Below are positions 9,494 through 18,300 of a stretch of 59,020 nucleotides of DNA, piece by piece (the first letter of the stretch is position 1; the number at the start of each line of letters is the position of its first letter). The position numbers and the translations under genes are program-made. Origin of the DNA: a virus; IMG/VR virus record IMGVR_UViG_3300034094_000170, positions 1 to 59,020 of that record; one strand, given 5' to 3'. The notes under the pieces are model-generated. The model was not told the origin of the DNA and did no database searches. It saw only the letters and a list, made by a program, of their open reading frames with translations.

Positions 9494-10256
9494 TGATATT
9501 ATCCTTAGTATATAAGTTCAATTTTTCAAATGTTGGCATTCTCCTACCAACATTTGAATCTTCAACATTTAACCACCAATCACAAAAAGATACGACTTTT
9601 TTTGATTCACAAATTTCAATTAATTGTAGCCATATATCTTTACAAAATATATAATCTAAATCAATAAAATACCATAAACTAGCTTCTATCAAATGTACAT
9701 CACCAAGATTAAACATATCAATGATATTTGGCAAGTTTTTGATAAAAACTAAAGCGTTTTTTGTTTTGATATGGGTTTGTATGCCAACTTTTACTGGGAA
9801 TCCAGATTTTTTTAAATCGTTAATTATTTTTGATATTCCCATCCATTTATTAATATTCCAAGGTCTAAAATCACCAATAATGATATCAATATCAGGATTA
9901 GCACTATAGGCTGCATCACAATAACGTTTAAGACTTTCTAAATCATAATGTTGATATGGTGTTCCACAATCATCTGTGAACTCATTAATTAAAACCCATT
10001 CTTTTACCTGTGTAAATTTGCTAATTCTTTTATATATCCATTGTTCAATAGTTTCACATTCAGTTTTTTCGGGAGGTTTTTTGTTTTTATTCCCATAAAG
10101 AAATTGACTCCTGATTATTTTATTTTCAAACTTTTCAGGAATATTATCGGTGTTAGGAATTATTTCTTTAAATATATCCCAATGATATCCTATGACAACA
10201 CCATCAAAAGGTGCTAAGTCTAATTCTTTTGTTGACCCACAAGTAAAATTTAACAT
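9486..10256 (-). CDS. GH10-like glycoside hydrolase in the tail module
   Basis: Protein of 256 aa that reads like a TIM-barrel glycosidase of family GH10 (xylanase type). The signature order is kept. The acid/base motif is WVLINE (Asn91-Glu92), matching the family's VVNE. GIQTHI at about 158-163 matches the G-Q-S-H strand. HLIEASLW holds the candidate nucleophile Glu191, matching the family's ITELD. FCDWW near 224-228 matches the final Trp-rich strand. It is shorter than usual GH10 domains (about 300 aa), so some loops or early strands are missing. Its ATG overlaps the upstream stop (TAATG). Cleavage of a sheath or capsule polysaccharide during adsorption is inferred from tail context. Confidence 0.7.
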   Translation of the reverse strand: MLNFTCGSTKELDLAPFDGVVIGYHWDIFKEIIPNTDNIPEKFENKIIRSQFLYGNKNKKPPEKTECETIEQWIYKRISKFTQVKEWVLINEFTDDCGTPYQHYDLESLKRYCDAAYSANPDIDIIIGDFRPWNINKWMGISKIINDLKKSGFPVKVGIQTHIKTKNALVFIKNLPNIIDMFNLGDVHLIEASLWYFIDLDYIFCKDIWLQLIEICESKKVVSFCDWWLNVEDSNVGRRMPTFEKLNLYTKDNING

Positions 10257-11002
10257 TATGAACCTGCTCCGTTAATAATAGTCCAGCCGCCATTTAATCC
10301 AACATATAAAACCGACGCTGTTGTATCAATAAAAAATTCCCCTTCAAAGTTAGGACTAATATTAATTGAATCAGGTGTATTATAATCTTTTCGCACCCTA
10401 CCAGATTTAATAGTCCATTCAGTTGCAGTGCTAGTATATTCAATCAATGAATCATAAGTATTTACAATGCCATTTTCTTTCCATAAATAATTGATTCCTG
10501 GTAAGGGTGGTGTACCAGTCGGTCGAATGTTCGATACAATCACGGATGCTGATTCAATGGTCATTCTACCTGTTGTTATTGTGTTAAGTTTCACAATAAT
10601 GGGTTCATCAATGGCTTGTGTTGATGTAGCATTCCAAACAAAAAATACAGGAGGTTTTCCGGTTTCACTCAAGCAATATAAAACCTCTGTGCTAGGGGTT
10701 GTATATGCTTTTAACGCCGCTAAAGTTGCAAATTGTATCATTTCAGTTACATTGTTATTATTGCCGTCAGTGTTGGATGTAGAACCCGCTAAAACTATCC
10801 ATCTCCCAGGGCCGTTAGCGGGATATGATGTTAGATTATCAATGTTTTTGGTGCTGTAACGTCTCCAAACAACAATTTTATAATCATCGTTATTTGTTGG
10901 CAAAATAAACGGCCCTAGCATATCTTCATCAGTGTCATCAACAGTGAAGTTTAGCATTTCAGCAGTATTAACAAATGCTCTATTAGCTAAAAAATTGGGC
11001 AT
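10256..11002 (-). CDS. Tail fibre/tip protein, paralogue of the 5055-5768 protein
   Basis: Protein of 248 aa. Residues 1-75 (FVNTAEMLNFTVDDTDED, VVWRRYSTKN, PGRWIVLAGS) match the N-terminus of the 5055-5768 product, showing a duplicated docking-type domain. The middle (TLAALKAYTTPSTEVLYCLS) resembles the carbohydrate-binding or fibre repeats seen in other phage tail proteins. The C-terminus, GEFFIDTTASVLYVGLNGGW, is a common phage structural ending. Start and stop sit within 1 nt of the neighbours. Structural role in the tail tip is likely; precise role unknown. Confidence 0.65.
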   Translation of the reverse strand: MPNFLANRAFVNTAEMLNFTVDDTDEDMLGPFILPTNNDDYKIVVWRRYSTKNIDNLTSYPANGPGRWIVLAGSTSNTDGNNNNVTEMIQFATLAALKAYTTPSTEVLYCLSETGKPPVFFVWNATSTQAIDEPIIVKLNTITTGRMTIESASVIVSNIRPTGTPPLPGINYLWKENGIVNTYDSLIEYTSTATEWTIKSGRVRKDYNTPDSINISPNFEGEFFIDTTASVLYVGLNGGWTIINGAGS

Positions 11003-11116
11003 TTATTTTCTTAAATATAATAAATCGTTTTTATTTTTTAACAAAATGTCATACTTGACAACATTTAATAATCTTTTTGATTGTTCTAAAGGTCTGAATG
11101 CAAATTTAATAGTCAT
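11003..11116 (-). CDS. Very small ORF (37 aa) filling the operon gap
   Basis: A hand-translated leftward frame with ATG at 11114-11116 and TAA at 11003-11005. It encodes 37 residues, MTIKFAFRPLEQSKRLLNVV followed by KYDILLKNKNDLLYLRK. The stop touches the start of the 10256-11002 gene, and the start is 3 nt past the stop of the 11120-11380 gene. That spacing is exactly what this compact operon uses elsewhere, which is the main support. The peptide is basic and helical. Function unknown. Confidence 0.5.
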   Translation of the reverse strand: MTIKFAFRPLEQSKRLLNVVKYDILLKNKNDLLYLRK

Positions 11117-11119
11117 AAT

Positions 11120-11380
11120 TTAACCCACAACATTGTTTTGATAAATCATAAATTTCTGATTCAATCTACTAGCAGTATGCTGATTATTATTATCAGCTTC
11201 AATAACATCACCGGATTTGGTTTTAAACTTTTGTAATCCGGTGTCAGGATTAAAACCTTCATAAGTTACAGGTTTGGTGCTATTAGCGGTAGAAGCCGAT
11301 GGAATAGTCAAACCAGTAGACAAAGGTTTACTATTAAATCGGTTTTTTGCTGACTGATATCTGATTGAAGAAACACTCAT
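11120..11380 (-). CDS. Small tail-operon protein
   Basis: Protein of 86 aa, Ser/Thr/Asn-rich, starting MSVSSIRYQSAKNRFNSKPL. The middle reads YEGFNPDTGLQKFKTKSGD, a beta-hairpin style common in small virion proteins. It starts 3 nt after the stop of the 751-aa hub candidate. No known motif is visible; it may be a minor tail-tip or linker protein. Confidence 0.6.
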   Translation of the reverse strand: MSVSSIRYQSAKNRFNSKPLSTGLTIPSASTANSTKPVTYEGFNPDTGLQKFKTKSGDVIEADNNNQHTASRLNQKFMIYQNNVVG

Positions 11381-11383
11381 TTT

Positions 11384-13639
11384 TTACTTAAATCCTAACC
11401 AGTACAATTGTGAAAGTATAAGGGATTCAGTATCTCTCAACTCTATGGTAAACCCAGACGCTAAATAAATCAATCTATTTTCAGGTTCATCAATGTCAAT
11501 CCTTTGGAGAGGTTTAAAATTAGTTTCAATCCAATACTGTGTTAACGGTTGCACAATTTCATAACTAAAACTTTTCCCTTGACGCATAAAATAAATAATT
11601 TCACCAATACGTCTGAGAACTGTTGCATTATCAACAACACCAATACTCACAAATTCCCTTGGTGGCTTATAAATATTGGGATAAGGAAATTCCCATGTAT
11701 GACGGTCAACAATAATTTTATTTTTATATTCAGGTTCTTTTACAGCATTAGCTTCATTGTTAGGCATGTTTTCAGTTGGTGGTGGTGCAGCTTCACCCGT
11801 TCTACTTAAAACTTGATTCTCTTTATCAGTATCAGAAACTAATGTTAACCTCTGACTTTTTGTTACAAAGTTTTTATCAACCCAATCAAACCAACTAGCA
11901 ACTATAACATTATCGAGTCTATCAGATATGACCATATAACCGGGATATAATACAATACCGTTAAATTCTATAACAACACTACCATTACCATCTTGTATTT
12001 CTGTTAGTGGTTTAAAAACCCTAACTGATTTTGAAACTGCTGCCATGTTTGGTCTATAAACAATAGTACCGTTATAAACATTATTAACATAAGGTTGTTC
12101 AGCATTCTTTTTTTCTCTTAAATAACTATCATTAGCTTCAACTGCCGAACTATATTTAGCTTCCAAGGTTGCTTTTGATGTTTTAGTGTGACGTTCATTT
12201 TTTCCATTTTTTACCCACTCCTCAGTCTCCATTTCAGTGATAGCATCTTGATAATCAAAACCCGCACTAAGGTCATCACCATTAAAACTTGTTAATACTT
12301 TAGAAACAGGTTCCCACACTGTTAACACCGTTTTTCTAAGTGTTTTATCTAAATTATAATGATAGGTTTTCCATTCTTTTCTTGATTGATAAAAAGCTGT
12401 AGAGAATCTTGCTTCATCAGCAAAACTTGAGATATTACCACCTTCACCAGTACCAGATATAGAATTTGTAATATACCAATCTAAATGATTATTATACCAA
12501 CCTCCAAATATTCTACCCCAAGGCTCTTTAATAATAGTTTCCTCAAAAACTAATCTATTTTCATTTTGAGTATCAAATTCCTGTCTCTGAACTTTTTGTA
12601 AAACTTTTACCATATCCATTTTATCTTTTCCGATAACATCGGGATATAACAAACCCATTCTTTCATGTCTGATTGTAGTGACAACTTTAATCAAAGCACC
12701 TGAAACAGTCCTAGTGGTTTTTTCACAAACACTTTCAGTTGATAAAATGATACTATTTCCAGAATTTAAACCCAAAGCATAATCTAAACCCTCACTCTGA
12801 GAGTATGTACAAAAACCATCTTCACCGTTGGTTGTATCCTCAGAATCAGGTACTATTTCAGGGATTTCACCAGTCACAATCAATTCAGAGAGTGGAGAAT
12901 CTTGACCCGTTGGTTGATAAAGTTTTTCATCTCTACCTATTTTTAAATACAAATCCATTGCCGGGGTTTTAACATTTATTTCAGCTATATTAATTTTTCC
13001 ATTTTCATCAGAATATAATTGAGATGGTGAGGTTGACTTAAAACATAAATCACCACATGATGCTATCAATCCTGATGGTGTCCAGGGTAAATTAACATTA
13101 GTTGTAGGCAATACTTGACCTGCGTTCATTTGTATTTGTAGCTTCTGAAATATCTTGGAAACTATTTGTGAAACAGTAGTTTTACCCTTCTTTTCCCAAT
13201 CTGACCACCATTCATCTATAACAGGTTTCTTGGTATCATTAGGGTCTTTTTCAGGGTTTTTCCAATGGTCTAAACTATATTCTGAAAGTAATCCTAAAAC
13301 ACAAGTCACAGTCAAGGTTAAAATTTTACTCTCTGGATTATACGGGTTAGCATTTTTAATATATAATTTTGGTAAAATTCTAGGCTTAACAAAATCACCG
13401 TTATCATCCTCTACTAATATTTCAACAGGTGTTCCAAACATCCAACCCGTTCTATTTTTACGATTATCAACAGTTGAAGGGTTGCTATCAATATTGGCAA
13501 TATCAATGGTTCCTGAAAAGGTACACAACCCTTCCATAGAAAACTCATCCCATGAACCTGATAGTGAGATGAAACCAGGATAAACAGAATTGTTTTTTTT
13601 AAATAAAGTTTTTCTTGATTTGGTTAAAGCTAAAGTCAT
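11384..13639 (-). CDS. Putative tail hub / tail-tip protein
   Basis: Protein of 751 aa, first leftward gene after nrdB and the tape measure, which is where the tail hub is usually encoded. The N-terminus (FISLSGSWDEFSMEGLCTFS) and 'GTPVEILVEDDNG' resemble the first beta-barrel domain of gp27-like hub proteins: a field-angle style module followed by long beta-rich and helical sections. No peptidase motif is seen. A copy of GTTGATAAT lies 41 nt upstream of the ATG (complement of 13680-13688), a candidate promoter element. Identification as hub rests on position and domain style only. Confidence 0.6.
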   Translation of the reverse strand: MTLALTKSRKTLFKKNNSVYPGFISLSGSWDEFSMEGLCTFSGTIDIANIDSNPSTVDNRKNRTGWMFGTPVEILVEDDNGDFVKPRILPKLYIKNANPYNPESKILTLTVTCVLGLLSEYSLDHWKNPEKDPNDTKKPVIDEWWSDWEKKGKTTVSQIVSKIFQKLQIQMNAGQVLPTTNVNLPWTPSGLIASCGDLCFKSTSPSQLYSDENGKINIAEINVKTPAMDLYLKIGRDEKLYQPTGQDSPLSELIVTGEIPEIVPDSEDTTNGEDGFCTYSQSEGLDYALGLNSGNSIILSTESVCEKTTRTVSGALIKVVTTIRHERMGLLYPDVIGKDKMDMVKVLQKVQRQEFDTQNENRLVFEETIIKEPWGRIFGGWYNNHLDWYITNSISGTGEGGNISSFADEARFSTAFYQSRKEWKTYHYNLDKTLRKTVLTVWEPVSKVLTSFNGDDLSAGFDYQDAITEMETEEWVKNGKNERHTKTSKATLEAKYSSAVEANDSYLREKKNAEQPYVNNVYNGTIVYRPNMAAVSKSVRVFKPLTEIQDGNGSVVIEFNGIVLYPGYMVISDRLDNVIVASWFDWVDKNFVTKSQRLTLVSDTDKENQVLSRTGEAAPPPTENMPNNEANAVKEPEYKNKIIVDRHTWEFPYPNIYKPPREFVSIGVVDNATVLRRIGEIIYFMRQGKSFSYEIVQPLTQYWIETNFKPLQRIDIDEPENRLIYLASGFTIELRDTESLILSQLYWLGFK

Positions 13640-13704
13640 AATTAATACAAAATAAATTCAAATTTAATATTATAATGTTATTATCAACTCACAATTAATC
13701 AACA

Positions 13705-15003
13705 ATGCAATCACTCAAATCAAATTTAATTTTTAATCCACAAGGAAATGATGATGTAAACCATCGGTCAATATGGAAAGGTGAAACCACAAATTTAATG
13801 CAATTAAATGATGTGCGTTATTCCTGGGCTGTTAGTTTGTGGAAACAAATGAGAGAGAATTTTTGGACAAGTGAAAAATTTGATGTCACTCAAGACATTA
13901 ACGATTATCAAAATTTAACACAGCATGAACAGAAAGGTTATGATGGGATACTATCATATTTGATATTTTTAGATTCAATTCAAACGGTCAATATACCACA
14001 TCTAAAAAGTGTTATAACAGCACCAGAAATAAGTCTATGTATGTCAGAACAAACATCTCAAGAAGCTTTACATTCACAATCATATCAATATCTTTTGGAA
14101 AGTATTGTCCCAACTGAAAAACGCAATATAATTTATGATTTTTGGAGGACTGACACATTGCTTTTTGAACGTTGTGAGTTTATATCTTCAATGTATCAAA
14201 AATTTGTTGACACATCAACTGAAGAATCTTATTTTGAGGCGTTGATGGCTAATTTTATTTTAGAAGGATTATATTTTTACTCTGGCTTCTGTTTCTTTTA
14301 TTCTCTTTCTTCTCGAATGTTAATGTCTGGTTCTGCTGATATTTTTCGTATGATTAACCGTTAATTTGTGGCGGCTTTTTACAGCAATGTAAATCGAAAA
14401 CCCCTCTAATTTAGGGGACATCTCAACTGAGACAATCCTAAGCCAATTTAATAATTTATATTATTAAAAGGTTCAACGACTAGCTGAGAAGCGTAGGGTC
14501 AAGTGACTCGAAACGGGGGGCAACCTTATGGGTTGGTGATATAGTCTATTCTAATAGGTGACTATTAGCAGTTTTAAAAAACGGGCAAAGATTAACGAAC
14601 TTTGTTGAATGTATAGGATGAATTATCTCACGTCCGGTTATACCAAAAAATCATACCTAAAGCTATGCAAACTTTTCCACATTCAATAGAGCGAATATAT
14701 GAAATGTTTGATAAAGCTGTAAAATATGAAATCCTTTGGGTTAACCATATTGTCGGCAATGAAATACTAGGAATCACTGAACAAAGCACAGAACAATACA
14801 TCAAATATTTAGCTAACATTCGATTAAAGTCAATTGGTTTACAACCGTTATATAATAAACCAATTTACTTTAAAAACTGTTATGCTCATCTTGAAAAAAT
14901 GGCAGATACAGGAAAAGATGCTAATGTAAAAGCTAACTTTTTTGATAGTGGTGTTACCAGTTATGTGATGTCATCTGGGGTGAGTGGTTGGGAAGAATTT
15001 TAA
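13705..15003 (+). CDS. nrdB: Ribonucleotide reductase class I beta subunit (R2), split by an intron
   Basis: Joined product of 13705..14361 and 14617..15003, 347 aa. R2 makes the radical needed by the large subunit to reduce ribonucleotides for DNA synthesis. All expected iron ligands are present: Asp90 (FLDSIQ), Glu120 and His123 (QEALHSQSY), Glu187 (ILEGLYFY), Glu221 and His224 (RDELSH). The radical Tyr127 is kept. The RDELSH motif is complete only after removal of 14362-14616: exon 1 ends at the codon for Arg219 followed by a stop, and exon 2 begins GAT GAA. The second exon is read upstream of its first ATG. nrdA is not in the window, so it lies elsewhere in the phage or comes from the host. 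It runs opposite to the tail genes. Confidence 0.9.
14362..14616 (+). ncRNA. Group I intron (td-like, subgroup IA2), no internal ORF
   Basis: 255-nt insertion in nrdB. It starts TAATTTG after a U-ending exon and ends in G before GATGAA. Conserved core blocks are visible and close to the phage T4 td intron as I remember it: CAACGACTA near 14473, GTAGGGTCAAGTGACTCG near 14492, GATATAGTCT near 14539, and AAGATTAACGAAC at 14588. Precise removal restores the R2 reading frame and its RDExxH ligand motif. There is no homing endonuclease frame, so mobility would need help from outside. Intron ends were placed by restoring the protein and by the terminal G. Confidence 0.9.
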
Positions 15004-15025
15004 TTATTTGTGTTATAATGATAAT

Positions 15026-15047
15026 ATGGTTTTGTTATTAAAACCAT
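15026..15047 (+). terminator. Hairpin after nrdB
   Basis: ATGGTTTT and AAAACCAT form an 8-bp stem around a 6-nt loop, 23 nt past the nrdB stop. There is no T-run after it, so it may be an mRNA-stabilising hairpin or a weak terminator. Confidence 0.4.
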
Positions 15048-15072
15048 TGAATCGAAACTATTGTGTCATTAA

Positions 15073-15105
15073 TATCAATCCTTTTTATGGATTGTGAATT
15101 GAAAT
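15073..15105 (+). repeat. Solitary CRISPR-repeat-like hairpin with handle tag
   Basis: CAATCC-TTTTTAT-GGATTG forms a stem with a 7-nt loop (15076-15094), followed by the 11-nt TGAATTGAAAT. It is preceded by TAT, as in the array repeat. The stem sequence differs from the array repeat, but the layout and the tag are the same. It lies in the sense strand of the nrdB 3' region. The same loop, TTTTTAT, occurs in the element at 52137. Confidence 0.6.
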
Positions 15106-15129
15106 TTAGAGTTTAGTGAGCCTCCCACC

Positions 15130-15166
15130 AAAAAACCCCCTAACTTTTTAGTTTTTGGGGTTTTTT
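15130..15166. terminator. Bidirectional rho-independent terminator
   Basis: AAAAAACCCC pairs with GGGGTTTTTT with T- or A-runs on both sides. It sits between convergent nrdB and the tape measure gene and can serve both. The remaining 15167-15326 stretch is AT-rich, and I see no gene or clear signal in it. Confidence 0.8.
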
Positions 15167-15326
15167 TCTCTACATTATAAATGGTTTTAATGCTTGCTGT
15201 GTATAGGTTATAGTGTTCAAAAAAAAATACTTATTTAATATAACGATTAAAAAGGTGTGTTTTTGACCAACACTTAACACCACAACACTTTCCCACACTC
15301 GGTAGGGGGAGTTTAAAAATCAACAT

Positions 15327-18300
15327 TTAACATTTACCTTTATTTGCTGCAAGGTCATTCAGGACTTGCCTTGCATCACCAGTTGGGTCGTTGCTGACAA
15401 TCACCAGATTTTCAACGTTTACATTAGTGCCACCTCCACTTTCTTCAGATTTAGATACAGGTTTAGGTTGTTTTTTACTACTATCAACCGCTTTCTGTGC
15501 TGATTGTAATTCCTCTTGTAATTTTTGTAATGGTGTTTTAATTTGTTGTGGAGTAAAACCATCAGCACCAGTTGTTTTCAGCTTCCCAGATGCTAAATCA
15601 GCCGTTATTTTTGCAGCTTCTTCCCTAGCAATTTTAGCTTGTTCATAACCACCAGCCGTTGCTTGTTTGGCTGTTAAACCTGATGCAATTCTTTCTTTTT
15701 CAGCTTCATTATTCCATTTATTAATATAATCGTCAATTGCCGCATTAGCTTTTTGCAATCGTGATTCTTCTGCTAATTTATTTATATCGTTTTCGATTTT
15801 TTTCATTTTTTCTAAATCAGAATTTTGATTTTGATTATTGACGTTTTGATTACCATCAGAAACATTGCCATTGATATAAACATTAGTAGCCGTAACTTTC
15901 ATCGATTCAATTATTTCATCTTTAGCTTTTTTAGCTTTTGCATCTGTTGATGTTTTACCATAATCAGAAGTTGTCATACCCGATACAGGTTTACGGTTTC
16001 TGTCAGCTTCAGATAAATAAATTGGTTGAGCAGGTACACTATTATAAGTGACACCAGCATTTACACTAACACCAGCATTATAAGTGACACCACCTTTACC
16101 ACCTTTCTCACTATTTTTTTGTTGCTGTTCTTTAGCTGCTCTAGCTTGGTCTAATATTCTTTGTTGTTGTAAATTTTCGTTAGCTGCGGTTTGGTCAATG
16201 TTTAATTTTTGTTTTTCTAATTCTTGAATTTTGGCGACATTCTCTTTATCAGCTTGTACTGATTGTTCCTGTTGCTGTCTCAATCCCAAAACTTTTTCTA
16301 ATGCTGCCATTTCAGCACTACCAGCACCTCTAGCCTTAGCTTTTTCTATTTCAACTTGCGCTTCTAACGTTGCAATTTCAGCTAATGTTTCTTGACGCTT
16401 GATGTCAATATCTTGTTTTTGTTGAGCTATTTTTAATGTTTCACGTTCAATCTCTTGACGTTGTGCTAAAGATTTTAACTCTTGTTCATATAATTGTTGT
16501 TTAATTTGCTGCTTTTGAACTTCATTTTCTGATAGTTCAGCTAACTGCATTCTAAAATCTAATCGTTGTTTTTCAAGGTTAGAAACAGAATCATTTAATC
16601 CTGATTTTGCTGACTGTAAAGCTGATTGACGGTCAAGTTCAGCATTCTGTAAATCTAATTGTGAAGTTATAAATTCTAATTCAGCTTTTTCTTTTTCAAA
16701 TGATTTAGTTATTTTTTGGATAGCCAAATCCTGTAATTCAAGTTGACGCTGTTGGTCAATTTGTTCTAATTTAGCTTGCTGTTGAATATCAAGATTTTCT
16801 TTTTGTAACCCGTTTAAATTATCTGTTAATATTTTTTGTTCAGTGATACCAGCTAAATGATGACCCTGTATGATTACAAATTGTTCTAAATTATGTAATT
16901 CATTTTCTGATAAACCTTCTAATTTACCTTTCTCTAAATTGAGTTGCGCTTGCAATAATCCAGATTTAGCTTGTAATAACTGACGGTCTAATTCTATATT
17001 GTTTTGTTTTTGACTTAACTCCAATGAAACTTTTTGTGATTCATTCTGTCTTAAAATTTCTTTACGCTGTTGTAAATAAATTTCAGCTTTTAATTGTTCA
17101 ATTTTATTAAAGTCATTGCTCCTGTTAGCAAGCTCTAACTGAAAATCTAAACGTTGTTTATCTAATTCACCAGTTGACTGTAGTATTGTTTGCTGTGCAT
17201 CATATAACTTAGTTTGATTTTCAATTTCTTTTGTAGTTTTTTGAATTTCTAACTCTTGAATTTCTAAATATCTTTGACGCTCAAGATTAGCTAATGCTGA
17301 TTGCTGTTCAACACCAACTCTTTCAGTTTCATTTTGTTGTATAGCCTCAACATTGGTTAACTGTTCTTTAGATGATTTTAATTGTCTTTTAGCGATATCA
17401 ATATCCTGTTTAGATGCTTTATTTAATTCTAATTTTCTTAAATTGGCTTGAGCATCTAATATATCATTTTCAGCTTGGATTCTTTGTTGTTTATGGCTTA
17501 ACTCCAACGAATAACTTTGTGCTTTATTTTGTTCATTAAGAGCTTGTAATTGTAGCGAGTATGATGCAAATTTTAATACTTCTAACGCTTTTATATTATT
17601 AGATTTATTTGCAATTTCGATATTATAATCAACTTGAGATTTTAGAGCTTCACTCTGAGCTTTGTATACTTCACTATTAGAATTTGTTAACTGGATTTTT
17701 CTTTCCAGTTGTTTATTAATTATATCATTTTGATTTTTAGTAATTTCAACTTCTTTGGTTATTCTTTTTTCAGCCTCCTCTATTAATTGTAAATTTCTTG
17801 AACGTTTTGCATCTTTTTTCTGAGTCTCATTTTGAACAGTTAAATTATCTTTTTCTAATTTTTGAACTTCACCTAAATTTTTACGTTGTTCACTGACAAA
17901 ATTTACCTGTTGCTTACGAATATCAACTGTTTGTTGTGCTACAGATATTTCTTCAGCCGTTGCTTTATTTGCAATTAACTGATTAACTTGACTTTCAGCT
18001 TCTAACAATGCAATTTTAGCTTGCATATCAGAACGCTGCATTTCTAACCTTTGTTGAGCTTGGGTTAGTTCTAAAGATTTAGTTTGTAAATCTTGTTTGG
18101 CAGTCAGAGAAGTTAATTGGTTTTGATATATCTCAGCATTAATTTTTTCTTGTTTAGAAATATCACCAGATTTTTCAAATAATTGTTTTTGATATTCTAA
18201 TTGTTTATTTAATTCATCAGACTTACCAGTTGAAACCTGTTCTTTCAAATTAGTTTGTTGAACTTCAAAACCTTTACGTTCAACATAAAAACCTTTATCA

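Noticed and set aside
14665-15003. Separate small gene of 112 aa
   Set aside because: It is exon 2 of nrdB; the reading continues upstream to 14617 and completes the R2 motif.
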